A DNA stretch of 64,000 nt from Peptostreptococcus russellii (lineage in GTDB: Bacteria; Bacillota; Clostridia; Peptostreptococcales; Peptostreptococcaceae): positions 248,001 to 312,000 of the forward strand of contig NZ_FODF01000001.1 in assembly GCF_900110295.1 (NCBI RefSeq), in the 5' to 3' direction. The notes beneath the pieces were generated by a model. That model made no database searches, was not told the DNA's origin, and saw only the letters and a list, made by a program, of their open reading frames with translations. The position numbers and the translations under genes were made by a program. Shown piece by piece: positions 1 through 9,051 of the stretch. Positions within the stretch are counted from its first letter, which is position 1, and each line of letters starts with the position of its first letter.

Positions 1-43
1 AAGATATTAAGGTAGAGAAATATACCTAAATAGTTGTTTATAG

Positions 44-80
44 AAATCCGGCTGTATCAAAATGCAGTCGGGTTTATTTT
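44..80 (+). terminator. Rho-independent terminator of an upstream gene
   Basis: Bases 44-54 pair with 65-75 over 11 positions (two G-U wobbles), followed by a T-rich stretch at 73-80. It probably ends a transcript that starts left of the window; no part of that gene is recognisable in the first 43 bases. Confidence 0.65.
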
Positions 81-404
81 ATATGAAAAAAATATAAAAA
101 TATATAGAATACACAGCTATAATTAAAATAGATTAGCTCTATAGTATAAAAACTTATTTATATAACTTTACTGGTTTTTTCTTAAAAAACAAAAAAGAAA
201 ATAATACGTTTTCATTTGCAGTATTATTTAATTTCAGCAAAATGAAATTAAATAATAATATTGATATATCTTTATTTCATTCGTTTTTTTAATCAAAAAA
301 TGAGTATGTATCTAGTTTATGTGTTATAATAAAAGAATACAAAAGACAATTGTATATTGTGTTTTGTAGTAAAAAATGTTAATGAAGTTTTTAGGAGGTA
401 TGAG
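81..404 (+). promoter_or_regulatory. Intergenic region with extended -10 promoter
   Basis: This AT-rich stretch has no gene I can support. At 322-330 it carries TGTTATAAT, a perfect extended -10 element, about 75 bases before the activase start codon. No convincing -35 hexamer sits 16-18 bases upstream, as expected for an extended -10 promoter. Several A/T runs further upstream show no recognisable regulator site. Confidence 0.5.
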
Positions 405-3400
405 ATGGAAGGTATCTATAATTTAGGAATAGATGTCGGGTCCACAACTGTAAAAGCCGTAGTTTTATCTGAAGACGATAATATTCTTTACAAAGAATAT
501 AGAAGACATTTTTCAGATGTAAAAAAGGCTGTTAGTGATCAATTAAAAGATATATTTAAAAAGTTAGGTAATATAAATGTTAGAACTGTAATAACAGGTT
601 CAGGTGGAATTGGTCTATCGAAGAAGGTAGGCATAAAGTTTGAGCAGGAAGTAATTTCTAGTACAGAGTCTATAAATCACTTTCACCCTGAAACAGACGC
701 TGTAATCGAATTAGGCGGAGAAGATGCAAAGGTAACATTTTTATCTGGCGGCATAGACCAAAGAATGAATGGGATATGTGCAGGTGGAACAGGAGCCTTT
801 ATAGATCAGATGGCTAGCCTTCTTAAAACAGATGCAGCAGGACTGAATGAACTTGCAAAGAATTTTAAGGTTATATACCCCATAGCATCTAGATGTGGTG
901 TATTTGCAAAGACAGATATTCAGCCTCTTATAAATGACGGTGCAAGTAAAGCAGACATTGCAATGAGTATATTTAATGCCGTTGTTGTGCAGACAGTTAG
1001 CGTTCTTTCATGTGGAAGAAAAATAGAAGGAAAGGTTGCCTTTTTAGGTGGTCCACTGTACTTCTTATCTGAACTTAGAAAACAGTTTGCAACTGTTTTG
1101 AAACTTGAAAGTGAGGATATAATTTTTCCTGAGAATGCTCAGCTATATGTAGCTATGGGTGCTGCTTTATTAGCAAGTAATGAAAACAGTCATAATCTTC
1201 AGGAACTAATAGATAGAGTAGTTTCAATAGAAACACTTGAAGATGGTAATAACGAAGAGATTATTCCATTGTTTAAGGATGAAAAAGAATATGAAGAGTT
1301 TTCTCAAAGACATGCAAAGGCAAAGGTTAAAACAAAAGATATTTATACTTACAGTGGTAATTGCTTCTTGGGAATAGATGCAGGCTCTACAACTACTAAG
1401 GCCGCCCTTATAAATGACGAGGGAGAGCTTCTGTATACTCACTATGGAAGTAATGAAGGTAGCCCTTTAAAAATGAGTATAAAGATTTTAAAGGATATAT
1501 ACTCTATACTTCCAGATAATTGCAAAATTGCAAGAGCAACAGTAACTGGATATGGAGAAGAACTAATAAAAAAGGCATTGAGAATGGATGAAGGCGAGAT
1601 TGAAACCATTGCACATTATAAAGCGGCAAAATTCTTTAATCCAGATGTCGATTTTATATTGGATATAGGCGGACAAGATATGAAGTGTCTCAAGATAAAA
1701 AATGGAGTAATAGACCAAATCATATTAAATGAAGCTTGTTCATCAGGCTGTGGTTCCTTCCTTGAATCTTTTGCAAAATCACTTCACATGGATGTTATAG
1801 ATTTTTCTAAAGAAGGAGTCTATGCAAAGAATCCAGTTGATCTTGGTTCTAGATGTACAGTTTTTATGAATTCTAGAGTGAAACAGGCACAAAAAGAAGG
1901 CGCTACAGTTTCGGATATATCTTCAGGACTCGCTTATTCGGTAGTAAAAAATGCACTATTTAAAGTAATAAAGCTAAGAGATGTAGAGGAATTAGGCGAA
2001 AATGTGGTAGTTCAAGGTGGAACATTCTACAATGACCTAGTACTTAGATCCTTTGAAATTTTAACAGAAAGAGAAGTTACAAGACCTAATATAGCAGGCT
2101 TAATGGGAGCTTTTGGCTGTGCTTTGATATCAAAAGAAAACTATAATGAAAATAAATCAAGCATACTTAATGAAGAAGAACTAAGTGATATAAGTGTGGA
2201 ATCAAGTGTCACAAGATGTAAGGGATGTTCAAATAAGTGTTTGCTTACAATAAATAAATTCTCTGAAACGGAGATATTTGTATCGGGAAATAGATGTGAA
2301 GTAGGAGAAGCTATCTATACACATTCAAAAGTAAAAAGAGACAAAGATGTTATCAACCTTTATAAATACAAGTATGATAGGCTTTTTTCATATAAGTCTC
2401 TTGATGAAAAAGATGCAAAGAGAGGGAAGATTGGAGTTCCCAGAGTTCTTAATATGTATGAAAATTATCCTTTTTGGCATACTTTCTTAACTAAGCTAGG
2501 ATTTTCTGTTGTTTTATCAGGAAAATCTTCAAAGAAAATATTTGAAAAAGGTATAAGTTCTATTGCGTCTGATACAGTATGTTATCCAGCAAAATTAGTT
2601 CATGGGCATATTGAAGATTTAATTGAAAAGGGTATAAAAACAATCTTTTATCCTTCAGTAACTCATGAGTTTAGGGAAGATCCAAATTCAGATAATCACT
2701 TTAATTGTCCAGTAGTTACTTCTTATCCAGAAGTAATAAAGAGTAATATGGATGATATAGAAGATAAAGATATAAAATATATAAATTTCTTTATTACACT
2801 TAATGACAAAGAAAAGTTGAAGAAAAGAATATTTACAGCTATGAAATATCATTATCCAGATATAAGTAAAAAAGAAATAAATGAGGCTGTAGATGCAGCA
2901 ACTGAGGAATACAATTCTTTTAAGGCGGAAATAAGACGAAAGGGAGAAGAGGCAGTAGAACTTTTAGAGAAAGAAAATAAGAGAGGTATAGTTTTATCTG
3001 GAAGACCATATCATATTGATCCTGAGATAAACCACGGTATACCAGAGCTTATAAACTCTTTAGGAATGGCTGTTTTGACAGAGGATTCTATATGTCATCT
3101 TGCAAATATGAAAAGACCGCTTAGAGTTGTAGATCAGTGGGTATACCACTCAAGACTTTATAAAGCAGCTGCATTTTGTAAAGAACATGACAATTTGGAC
3201 ATGGTGCAGCTTAATTCATTTGGATGTGGTCTAGATGCTGTTACTACAGAACAGGTTGAAGAAATACTAAATGAAAAATCAAAAATACATACAGTAATAA
3301 AAATAGATGAAGGTAATAATCTAGGTGCTGCTAAAATAAGATTAAGATCTTTAAAGGCAGCAATTAAAGAAAGGGAAAAAAGTGGAATTAGACCTTCTCA

Positions 3401-4706
3401 GTTAGAAGAGAAAATTGTAAAATATCAGAAAAATACAAGGCTTAATCCTGAACATACGCTTTTAGCGCCACAGATGGCACCTATGCAGTTCCAGTTTGTA
3501 GAAAAGGCAGTTCGTGACTCAGGTCTTAAGGCAGTTGTTTTGAACAACAATTCTTCTGAGATAATAGAAGAAGGTTTAAGATATGTAAATAATGACGCTT
3601 GTTATCCAGCTATAATAGTTATAGGTCAGATAATACATGCACTAAAATCTGGTGAGTATGATCCAGAACATACAACAGTTTTAATGAGCCAAACTGGTGG
3701 AGGATGTAGAGCGACAAACTATATATCTTTCCTTAGAAAGGCACTTAAATCAGCAGGATTTGAAAATGTACCAGTAGTTTCTATTAGTGCAAGAGGTGTA
3801 GAGGACAATGGTCTTAAGGAGCATGTAAGTATAGGGCTTCTTAATAAACTAGTAATGGGGGTTCTTTATGGGGATCTTTTGATGAAGGTTCTTCTTAGAG
3901 TAAGACCATATGAAAAGTTTAAGGGAAGTGCAAATGCCCTTTACAAGAAATGGGTTGAAAAGTGCAAGGAATCATTATCCAATGGTAATATGAGAGAGTT
4001 TAAACAAAACATTAATGAAATAGTTAAGGACTTTGACACTCTAGAAATTACTGATGAAAAGAAACCAAAGGTGGGATTAGTTGGAGAGATATTAGTTAAG
4101 TTTAGCCCTATTGCAAATAATGACTTGGTTTCAATTCTTGAAAAAGAAGGAGCTGAAGCAGTCGTTCCAGAATTGATAAATTTCTTCCTTGCAGCAGCAT
4201 ATAATAGTGTTTATAAAAAGGAAAATTTAGAAGGAACTTTTAAATCAATGGTCGGTGGAAAAGCAATAGTTAAGATTATAGAAATGTATCAAAAAACATA
4301 CTACACTGCTTTGAGAAAGAGCAAAAGATTTGAAGCTCCTAAGAGAATTTCGGATATTGCACAATTTACAAAAAGATTTGTATCTTTGGGTAATCAAACA
4401 GGTGAAGGCTGGCTATTACCTGGAGAAATGTTAGAGCTATTAGAAAGTGGATGCAATAATATAGTTTGTATGCAGCCTTTTGGTTGTTTACCAAATCATA
4501 TAATAGGAAAGGGTGTTATAAAGGGAATAAAGAAAGAATACCCTAAGGCAAATATAATACCAATTGACTATGATGCGTCTGCAACATCTGTAAACCAACT
4601 TAATAGAATTAAACTAATGCTTTCAACAGCATTTGACGAAATAAATAACAATCAAAAAGAAGATAATAAATTTAGAGAGATCGACTTAAACTCAGTAAGT
4701 AGATAG
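405..4706 (+). CDS. Giant acyl-CoA dehydratase activase (BcrAD/BadFG type, two ATPase modules plus DUF2229 and HgdB-like parts)
   Basis: The 1433-residue protein carries two tandem ASKHA ATPase modules of the BadF/BadG/BcrA/BcrD family. The first begins with GIDVGSTT near residue 8, the second with GIDAGSTT near 323. Each has the cysteines that hold the bridging [4Fe-4S] cluster in such activators: Cys125 (ICAGGTG) and Cys164 (SRCGVF), then Cys445 (ACSSGCG) and Cys484 (SRCTVF). A CKGCSNKC motif at 605-612 precedes a DUF2229-like CoA-activase region from about 674 and a C-terminal part resembling dehydratase subunits. Small two-domain homologues pass electrons by ATP hydrolysis to 2-hydroxyacyl-CoA dehydratases; the substrate of the giant form is not evident. 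ATG 405 follows AGGAGG by six bases; upstream in-frame codons lack a ribosome site. It appears monocistronic. Confidence 0.9.
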   Translation: MEGIYNLGIDVGSTTVKAVVLSEDDNILYKEYRRHFSDVKKAVSDQLKDIFKKLGNINVRTVITGSGGIGLSKKVGIKFEQEVISSTESINHFHPETDAVIELGGEDAKVTFLSGGIDQRMNGICAGGTGAFIDQMASLLKTDAAGLNELAKNFKVIYPIASRCGVFAKTDIQPLINDGASKADIAMSIFNAVVVQTVSVLSCGRKIEGKVAFLGGPLYFLSELRKQFATVLKLESEDIIFPENAQLYVAMGAALLASNENSHNLQELIDRVVSIETLEDGNNEEIIPLFKDEKEYEEFSQRHAKAKVKTKDIYTYSGNCFLGIDAGSTTTKAALINDEGELLYTHYGSNEGSPLKMSIKILKDIYSILPDNCKIARATVTGYGEELIKKALRMDEGEIETIAHYKAAKFFNPDVDFILDIGGQDMKCLKIKNGVIDQIILNEACSSGCGSFLESFAKSLHMDVIDFSKEGVYAKNPVDLGSRCTVFMNSRVKQAQKEGATVSDISSGLAYSVVKNALFKVIKLRDVEELGENVVVQGGTFYNDLVLRSFEILTEREVTRPNIAGLMGAFGCALISKENYNENKSSILNEEELSDISVESSVTRCKGCSNKCLLTINKFSETEIFVSGNRCEVGEAIYTHSKVKRDKDVINLYKYKYDRLFSYKSLDEKDAKRGKIGVPRVLNMYENYPFWHTFLTKLGFSVVLSGKSSKKIFEKGISSIASDTVCYPAKLVHGHIEDLIEKGIKTIFYPSVTHEFREDPNSDNHFNCPVVTSYPEVIKSNMDDIEDKDIKYINFFITLNDKEKLKKRIFTAMKYHYPDISKKEINEAVDAATEEYNSFKAEIRRKGEEAVELLEKENKRGIVLSGRPYHIDPEINHGIPELINSLGMAVLTEDSICHLANMKRPLRVVDQWVYHSRLYKAAAFCKEHDNLDMVQLNSFGCGLDAVTTEQVEEILNEKSKIHTVIKIDEGNNLGAAKIRLRSLKAAIKEREKSGIRPSQLEEKIVKYQKNTRLNPEHTLLAPQMAPMQFQFVEKAVRDSGLKAVVLNNNSSEIIEEGLRYVNNDACYPAIIVIGQIIHALKSGEYDPEHTTVLMSQTGGGCRATNYISFLRKALKSAGFENVPVVSISARGVEDNGLKEHVSIGLLNKLVMGVLYGDLLMKVLLRVRPYEKFKGSANALYKKWVEKCKESLSNGNMREFKQNINEIVKDFDTLEITDEKKPKVGLVGEILVKFSPIANNDLVSILEKEGAEAVVPELINFFLAAAYNSVYKKENLEGTFKSMVGGKAIVKIIEMYQKTYYTALRKSKRFEAPKRISDIAQFTKRFVSLGNQTGEGWLLPGEMLELLESGCNNIVCMQPFGCLPNHIIGKGVIKGIKKEYPKANIIPIDYDASATSVNQLNRIKLMLSTAFDEINNNQKEDNKFREIDLNSVSR

Positions 4707-4711
4707 AAAAA

Positions 4712-4750
4712 TAAAATAGTATGCTCTACAATGTAGAGCATACTATTTTA
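4712..4750 (+). terminator. Terminator after the activase gene
   Basis: Bases 4712-4729 and 4733-4750 form a perfect 18-base-pair stem with a three-base loop. It is T-rich on one side and A-rich on the other, so it could work in both directions. It separates the activase from the next gene. Confidence 0.85.
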
Positions 4751-4783
4751 TAATTTAAAAATGTAACAAGTGAAAGGGATAAT

Positions 4784-6094
4784 ATGAATATAACTAATGA
4801 GGCCATAGAGTCTTTATATAAAAACAATGCTATCAACGAAGAGATAGTGATTTACCAAGGGAAGTTTTGTATATATACAGATCGAAAAATAAAGTGTGAT
4901 GGTGTCATAACTTATAAAATAACTGAACCAGTATCAATAAACTTTTCAGCGAAGGTTTATCAGTTTGACGAGGTGTCAGAAGTAATTGATTATAAATCTT
5001 TTGATAATGCTAAATTAGAAATAGTAGGATATAAGCTTATGGATATTGAAATACAAAGCTTTAAGAATGGTAGGGTAATAGGATATGTAAATGATATGAT
5101 ATTAAAATCAAAGGATAATTCTGTTGACTACATTCAATTTGATATTATAAATATGGATAAAATTCCTGGTAAGCTTGTAAAATATAAGGATTTAGTATAT
5201 GCAGGCAGAATAGAGTTTAATATAAATGACTATAAAATAATTATAGATAAAAGTTATGACTACAATAAAGAGCTACATAGTGAACTAGTATCAAAAAATG
5301 GTTCGATAATTACTCATACTGGAAGAATATATAAAAATAATATGGAGTCTTTTAAAACAAAAAATATAGATGAACTTATTCATAGAATAGCAACTGCACT
5401 TAGCTTTTCTTGTGGAAGATATATTAATATTCCAAATGCGTTTGGATTTAAAGATGATAAAAATACATATAGAGCATGGTACAAGATGATGTCAACTGAT
5501 TATAGATTTGTATTTAAATGGACTACTACAATATCAAATTACCATAACTTTGAAAAATATATGTCCTTAATGTGTAAGAAATTAGAAAACTCATATTACA
5601 ATAATACTATTCAAAATATAGTTGATTGGTATATAGGAGCTTTAAATGGAGTTAATATGGGAAATAATATAATCTCAATACAAACAGCTTTAGAAATGCT
5701 TTCTTATGTTGTCTTAGTAGAAGATGAGTCGAAATTGAGCCAAGCTGAATATGATTCAAGACCTGCAAATCAAAATATAAGAGAGTTTCTTAAAGGTTGT
5801 TATATAGACAATAAAATACCAGAGAACTCTCATTTATCAGATGAAATAATCGACTTTTTTGATGATGGAGTAGATCTATTGACTTACTATAGAAATTCCG
5901 TTGTTCATCCAAGCAAAAGAAAAAGAAATATCCATCTAGAATTTGAAGATATGTGGAATACTATTCTTTTAGGAGTAAATTATATTGAATTAGCTATTTT
6001 ATATATTATTAACTACAGAGGCGAGTATACAAATCGTTTTAAAGACTATTGTTTTGGTGATGTGAATATAGTTCCTTGGGCTAAATTAAAATAA
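4784..6094 (+). CDS. HEPN-domain protein, ApeA-like candidate
   Basis: This 436-residue soluble protein has no signal peptide or membrane segments. The first ~190 residues look beta-rich; the last ~150 are helical. Near the C-terminus is R-N-S-V-V-H (Arg370, His375), the R-X4-H signature of HEPN ribonucleases, followed by PSKRKR. An N-terminal beta domain plus C-terminal HEPN helices is the organisation of ApeA-like anti-phage proteins, so a defence RNase is plausible. The overall family match is from memory and moderate. ATG 4784 has AAGGG eight bases upstream. The gene stands alone between a strong terminator and the T-box promoter, with no toxin or antitoxin partner visible. Confidence 0.6.
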   Translation: MNITNEAIESLYKNNAINEEIVIYQGKFCIYTDRKIKCDGVITYKITEPVSINFSAKVYQFDEVSEVIDYKSFDNAKLEIVGYKLMDIEIQSFKNGRVIGYVNDMILKSKDNSVDYIQFDIINMDKIPGKLVKYKDLVYAGRIEFNINDYKIIIDKSYDYNKELHSELVSKNGSIITHTGRIYKNNMESFKTKNIDELIHRIATALSFSCGRYINIPNAFGFKDDKNTYRAWYKMMSTDYRFVFKWTTTISNYHNFEKYMSLMCKKLENSYYNNTIQNIVDWYIGALNGVNMGNNIISIQTALEMLSYVVLVEDESKLSQAEYDSRPANQNIREFLKGCYIDNKIPENSHLSDEIIDFFDDGVDLLTYYRNSVVHPSKRKRNIHLEFEDMWNTILLGVNYIELAILYIINYRGEYTNRFKDYCFGDVNIVPWAKLK

Positions 6095-6107
6095 TTCAAA
6101 AAAACTA

Positions 6108-6136
6108 TTGACTTTTTTTGAAAGTTGTAATACACT
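6108..6136 (+). promoter_or_regulatory. Promoter of the T-box transcript
   Basis: TTGACT at 6108-6113 and TACACT at 6131-6136 are separated by 17 bases. The leader that follows is a complete T-box, so transcription should begin near 6143. The -35 box lies just after the stop codon of the HEPN gene. Confidence 0.6.
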
Positions 6137-6142
6137 CAATAC

Positions 6143-6428
6143 AACATCAAAATAAGCTAGTGACGAAGACAGGAAATAGTAGTTATGACTTAGTTGAACA
6201 GAGAGTTGCCGTTTGGTGAGAGGCGCGTATACGAAGCATGGTGAACACATCCTCGAGTCTGATACCGAATTAAAGTAGGCTATCACGGGAGTGCCCGTTA
6301 CAGCACCAGGGTATGATGGTACCTAGTGAGGTTATTATCGTGAGGTAATGATAAATAGAGGTGGGAACACGAAGTATAGATATTAATACTCTCGTCCTCT
6401 GACGTAGTCAGAGGATGGGAGTTTTTTT
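6143..6428 (+). promoter_or_regulatory. T-box riboswitch with histidine specifier (CAC)
   Basis: The leader has T-box landmarks in order: GACGAAGACAG near the start of stem I, AGAGAG at 6200-6205, a specifier loop, a small stem III (ACGGG...CCCGT), an antiterminator with AGGTGGGAACACG at about 6359-6371, and a terminator. In the specifier loop GAACACATCC, the codon placed before the conserved A and CCTCGAG helix is CAC (6246-6248), histidine. The acceptor-pairing bulge reads UGGG (6362-6365), not the usual UGGU or UGGA. The fourth base pairs with tRNA position 73, and C73 is characteristic of bacterial tRNA-His. Two separate elements therefore point to uncharged tRNA-His as the ligand. It controls the downstream ABC importer. 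Confidence 0.9.
6388..6428 (+). terminator. T-box conditional terminator
   Basis: Bases 6388-6403 pair with 6407-6422 over 16 positions including two G-U pairs, followed by seven T residues. Its 5' half overlaps sequence needed for the antiterminator that carries the UGGG bulge, giving the expected switch. Confidence 0.88.
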
Positions 6429-6564
6429 ATTTCTTAGTTTAAGAGAATCTTTCAAGTGTTTAGAAAAATCTTATTAAAATAGCGCGCATCACTGAAGAGT
6501 AAAATTCATCGTTGACTACCGAATTCACATTATTAACAATAAGATAAATTAGGAGGAAATGAAA

Positions 6565-7368
6565 ATGAAGAAAAATTTACTAAAAAAAATACTGTTATCA
6601 GTAGTGGGAGTGGCAGCTATTTCAAGTTTAGTGGCATGCACATCAAATAACAAGGAAGATAAATCAGCAAATGCAGCTAAGGATGACAATACAGTAATTG
6701 TAGGATTTGACAATACTTTTGTACCAATGGGATTTTTAGATGAAAAAAATAATATAGTAGGTTTTGATGTCGACTTGGCAAATGAAGCTTTCAAAAGAGC
6801 AGGATACAAAGCAAAGTTCGAAAATATAGATTGGAGCATGAAGGAACAAGCTCTTGATAATAAGACTGTAGATTGCTTATGGAATGGCTATAGTGTTACA
6901 CCTGAAAGAGAAAAGAAAGTTGCCTTTTCAAAACCATATCTTGATAACAAACAAATTGCAATAACAAAATCCGATGAAGATTTTAAAAACATAACTGATT
7001 TAAAAGATCAAGCAGTAGGAACTCAGGCAGCATCTTCTGCTCTTGACGCAATAGAAAATGACAAAGAATTTTTAAACATGATCAAGGACAAACAAGCTAC
7101 TACATATGACACATATGACAAGGCATTAAGAGATTTAGAAATAGGGAGAACAAAGGCTGTGGTAGGAGATGAAGTTCTATTAAAGTACTATATCAAGCAG
7201 AGAGATCCTAACAAATATAAAGTTCTTGAAGGTGATTTAGGAAGTGAAAAATACGCAGTAGGATTTAGAAAAGATGACAAGGAATTAAGAGAAAAACTAG
7301 ATAAGGCACTTGATGAAATGAAAAAAGACGGAACTTTCAAAAAAATAGAAGATAAATGGTTTAAATAA
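6565..7368 (+). CDS. Amino-acid ABC transporter substrate-binding lipoprotein (predicted histidine)
   Basis: This 267-residue family 3 solute-binding protein has a lipoprotein signal peptide: basic start, hydrophobic stretch, and LVAC with Cys25 as the predicted lipidated residue. The mature part shows the polar amino-acid binding pattern, with GFDVDLA, a WNG-Y-S-V-TPER segment and a C-terminal GTFKKIEDKW. It is anchored outside the membrane and delivers its ligand to the adjacent permease. The family alone does not define the ligand; histidine is inferred from the T-box upstream, as for hisXYZ-type loci in Firmicutes. ATG 6565 is eight bases after AGGAGG; ATG 6559 is only two bases from it and unlikely. 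Confidence 0.9.
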   Translation: MKKNLLKKILLSVVGVAAISSLVACTSNNKEDKSANAAKDDNTVIVGFDNTFVPMGFLDEKNNIVGFDVDLANEAFKRAGYKAKFENIDWSMKEQALDNKTVDCLWNGYSVTPEREKKVAFSKPYLDNKQIAITKSDEDFKNITDLKDQAVGTQAASSALDAIENDKEFLNMIKDKQATTYDTYDKALRDLEIGRTKAVVGDEVLLKYYIKQRDPNKYKVLEGDLGSEKYAVGFRKDDKELREKLDKALDEMKKDGTFKKIEDKWFK

Positions 7369-7503
7369 AAAGTAATTGTGCTTATGATAGACAATCAAGT
7401 AAGGATTATTAGTAGAGTTAGTTTGAGAGTATTTTTAAGAAAATAAAAGAGAAATATAAAAATAAGATAAGAAAATAAAAGTAATAAGCGTGGAGGAAAT
7501 AAA

Positions 7504-8121
7504 ATGATTGATGGAGTAAAAATTGTATTGGAAATATTTGTATTAACCACAGTGTTTTCAATACCATTAGGTATACTGGTAGCTTTCCTAAGACTATCAA
7601 AGAGTAAAGTAGCAAGGTCTATTACAGGCTTCTATATTTGGATAATGAGAGGAACGCCCTTGCTTCTTCAGATGATGTTTTTATACTATGGACTTCCTAT
7701 AGTAAGTCAAAAATTGGTATTTAATCAGATGACAATAGCACTATTTGCATTTACAGTAAACTATGCAGCATACTATGCTGAAATATTTAGGTCGGGATTT
7801 ATGTCAATTGATAAGGGGCAGTTTGAAGCAGCGCAGGTAATGGGCTTTGATAAGATTACGATGTATAGACGAATAATACTGCCACAAGTATTTAAAAGAG
7901 TTTTACCACCAGTATCTAATGAACTGATCAATCTTGTAAAAGATACTTCATTAGTATATATATTAGGGCTAAATGATTTATTTAGAATAGCTTTAATAGC
8001 AAGTAATAGAGAAGTAAGCTTTATGCCATTTGTGTATGTAGCAATTATATATCTTGTTATGACAGGACTTCTTACAAAGATTCTGTCAATGCTTGAAAAT
8101 AAATATTCATATTATAATTAG
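7504..8121 (+). CDS. Amino-acid ABC transporter permease (HisM/GlnP type)
   Basis: This 205-residue inner-membrane protein has about five hydrophobic segments. It carries the EAA loop that contacts the ATPase (EAAQVMGFDKITMYRRIILP, about residues 116-135) and the family segment RGTPLLLQMMFLYYG. It forms the channel of the histidine-type importer, probably as a homodimer because only one permease gene is present. It starts at ATG 7504 after GGAGG. The 135 bases between it and the binding-protein gene contain no terminator I can see, so all three genes can be read from the T-box leader. Confidence 0.9.
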   Translation: MIDGVKIVLEIFVLTTVFSIPLGILVAFLRLSKSKVARSITGFYIWIMRGTPLLLQMMFLYYGLPIVSQKLVFNQMTIALFAFTVNYAAYYAEIFRSGFMSIDKGQFEAAQVMGFDKITMYRRIILPQVFKRVLPPVSNELINLVKDTSLVYILGLNDLFRIALIASNREVSFMPFVYVAIIYLVMTGLLTKILSMLENKYSYYN

Positions 8122-8132
8122 GAGTGTTAGAG

Positions 8133-8792
8133 ATGTTAAAAGTAGTAAATTTGAGAAAAAGTTTTAATAATGAAGAAGTTTTGAAGGGGATTTCTTTTGA
8201 AATAGATAAGGGTGAGATAGGAGTAGTACTTGGAAAGTCTGGAGCAGGTAAAACAACTTTAATGAGATGTATAACTGGCCTTGAAAGTTTTGATAGTGGC
8301 GAGATAGTAGTAGATGAAACTGAAATTAGCAGAAGTTCTGAAATAAAAAAGCTTAGAGGAAAAATAGGAATGGTTTTTCAAAATTTCAACTTATTCCCAC
8401 ACTTATCTGTTCTAGAAAATATAATAGAAGCACCAGTAAATGTTTTCAAGAGAGATCGAAAAGAAACCACAAAGTTTGCTATGGAGCTACTAGAGATGGT
8501 AGGCTTGTCTGATAAAAAAGAATTCTATCCTTGTGAGCTGTCAGGTGGTCAACAACAAAGAGTTGCAATAGCTAGAAGTTGTGCATTGATGCCCAAAGTT
8601 TTATGCTTTGATGAACCTACATCGGCCTTAGACAGAGAAAATATAGATAAGGTTATAGAAATAATAGAAACTTGTAAAAAAAATGGAATGGCAATTCTTA
8701 TAATAACACATGACAATGTTTTTTCAGAAAAAATAGCAGACAAGACTATATATATAGAAGACGGTCTTATCTTAGATGAGCAGGTTATTTAG
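8133..8792 (+). CDS. Amino-acid ABC transporter ATP-binding protein (HisP/GlnQ type)
   Basis: This 219-residue cytoplasmic ATPase energises the importer. Visible motifs in order are Walker A GKSGAGKTT, the Q-loop in VFQNFNLFPHLSVLEN, the signature LSGGQQQRVAIAR, Walker B VLCFDEPTSALD and the switch histidine in IITHD. Length and motifs fit polar amino-acid transporters. ATG 8133 is preferred because AGGAG lies eight bases upstream; the in-frame GTG at 8124 overlaps that ribosome site. It starts 11 bases after the permease gene and ends the operon before a terminator. Confidence 0.92.
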   Translation: MLKVVNLRKSFNNEEVLKGISFEIDKGEIGVVLGKSGAGKTTLMRCITGLESFDSGEIVVDETEISRSSEIKKLRGKIGMVFQNFNLFPHLSVLENIIEAPVNVFKRDRKETTKFAMELLEMVGLSDKKEFYPCELSGGQQQRVAIARSCALMPKVLCFDEPTSALDRENIDKVIEIIETCKKNGMAILIITHDNVFSEKIADKTIYIEDGLILDEQVI

Positions 8793-8827
8793 GCAATAGT
8801 TATTAAATAAAAATTCTATCAATCATT

Positions 8828-8861
8828 ACAGCCCTAGTTAATTATACTAGGGTTGTTTTTA
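8828..8861 (+). terminator. Terminator of the amino-acid transporter operon
   Basis: Bases 8828-8837 pair with 8847-8856 (10 base pairs, one G-U) around a nine-base loop, followed by a T run. Confidence 0.8.
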
Positions 8862-8975
8862 TAAAATAAATATAAATTTTCTATAATAAATAGCATTTTC
8901 AGAAAAAGAAGACTCTATAAGAAAAGCTTAATAAAAAAGAAAATGGCTTGGATACAAGCTTTTAGCCTATAGCAG

Positions 8976-9004
8976 TTGCTAATATGCCTATAAAAGGGTA
9001 TAAT
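8976..9004 (+). promoter_or_regulatory. Promoter of the six-gene run starting at 9052
   Basis: TTGCTA at 8976-8981 and a perfect TATAAT at 8999-9004 are 17 bases apart, about 48 bases before the methylase start codon. Confidence 0.65.
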
Positions 9005-9051
9005 TAAAATGTTATATATTTATACACAAATTAGAATAACATGGAGGTAAT

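Noticed and set aside
6086-6286. Minus-strand open frame across the T-box
   Set aside because: The T-box RNA fully explains this sequence; the frame has no start signals.
6512-6540. Possible second promoter (TTGACT with AACAAT) between the T-box terminator and the binding-protein gene
   Set aside because: The -10 match is poor and it would bypass the riboswitch; not supported without transcription data.
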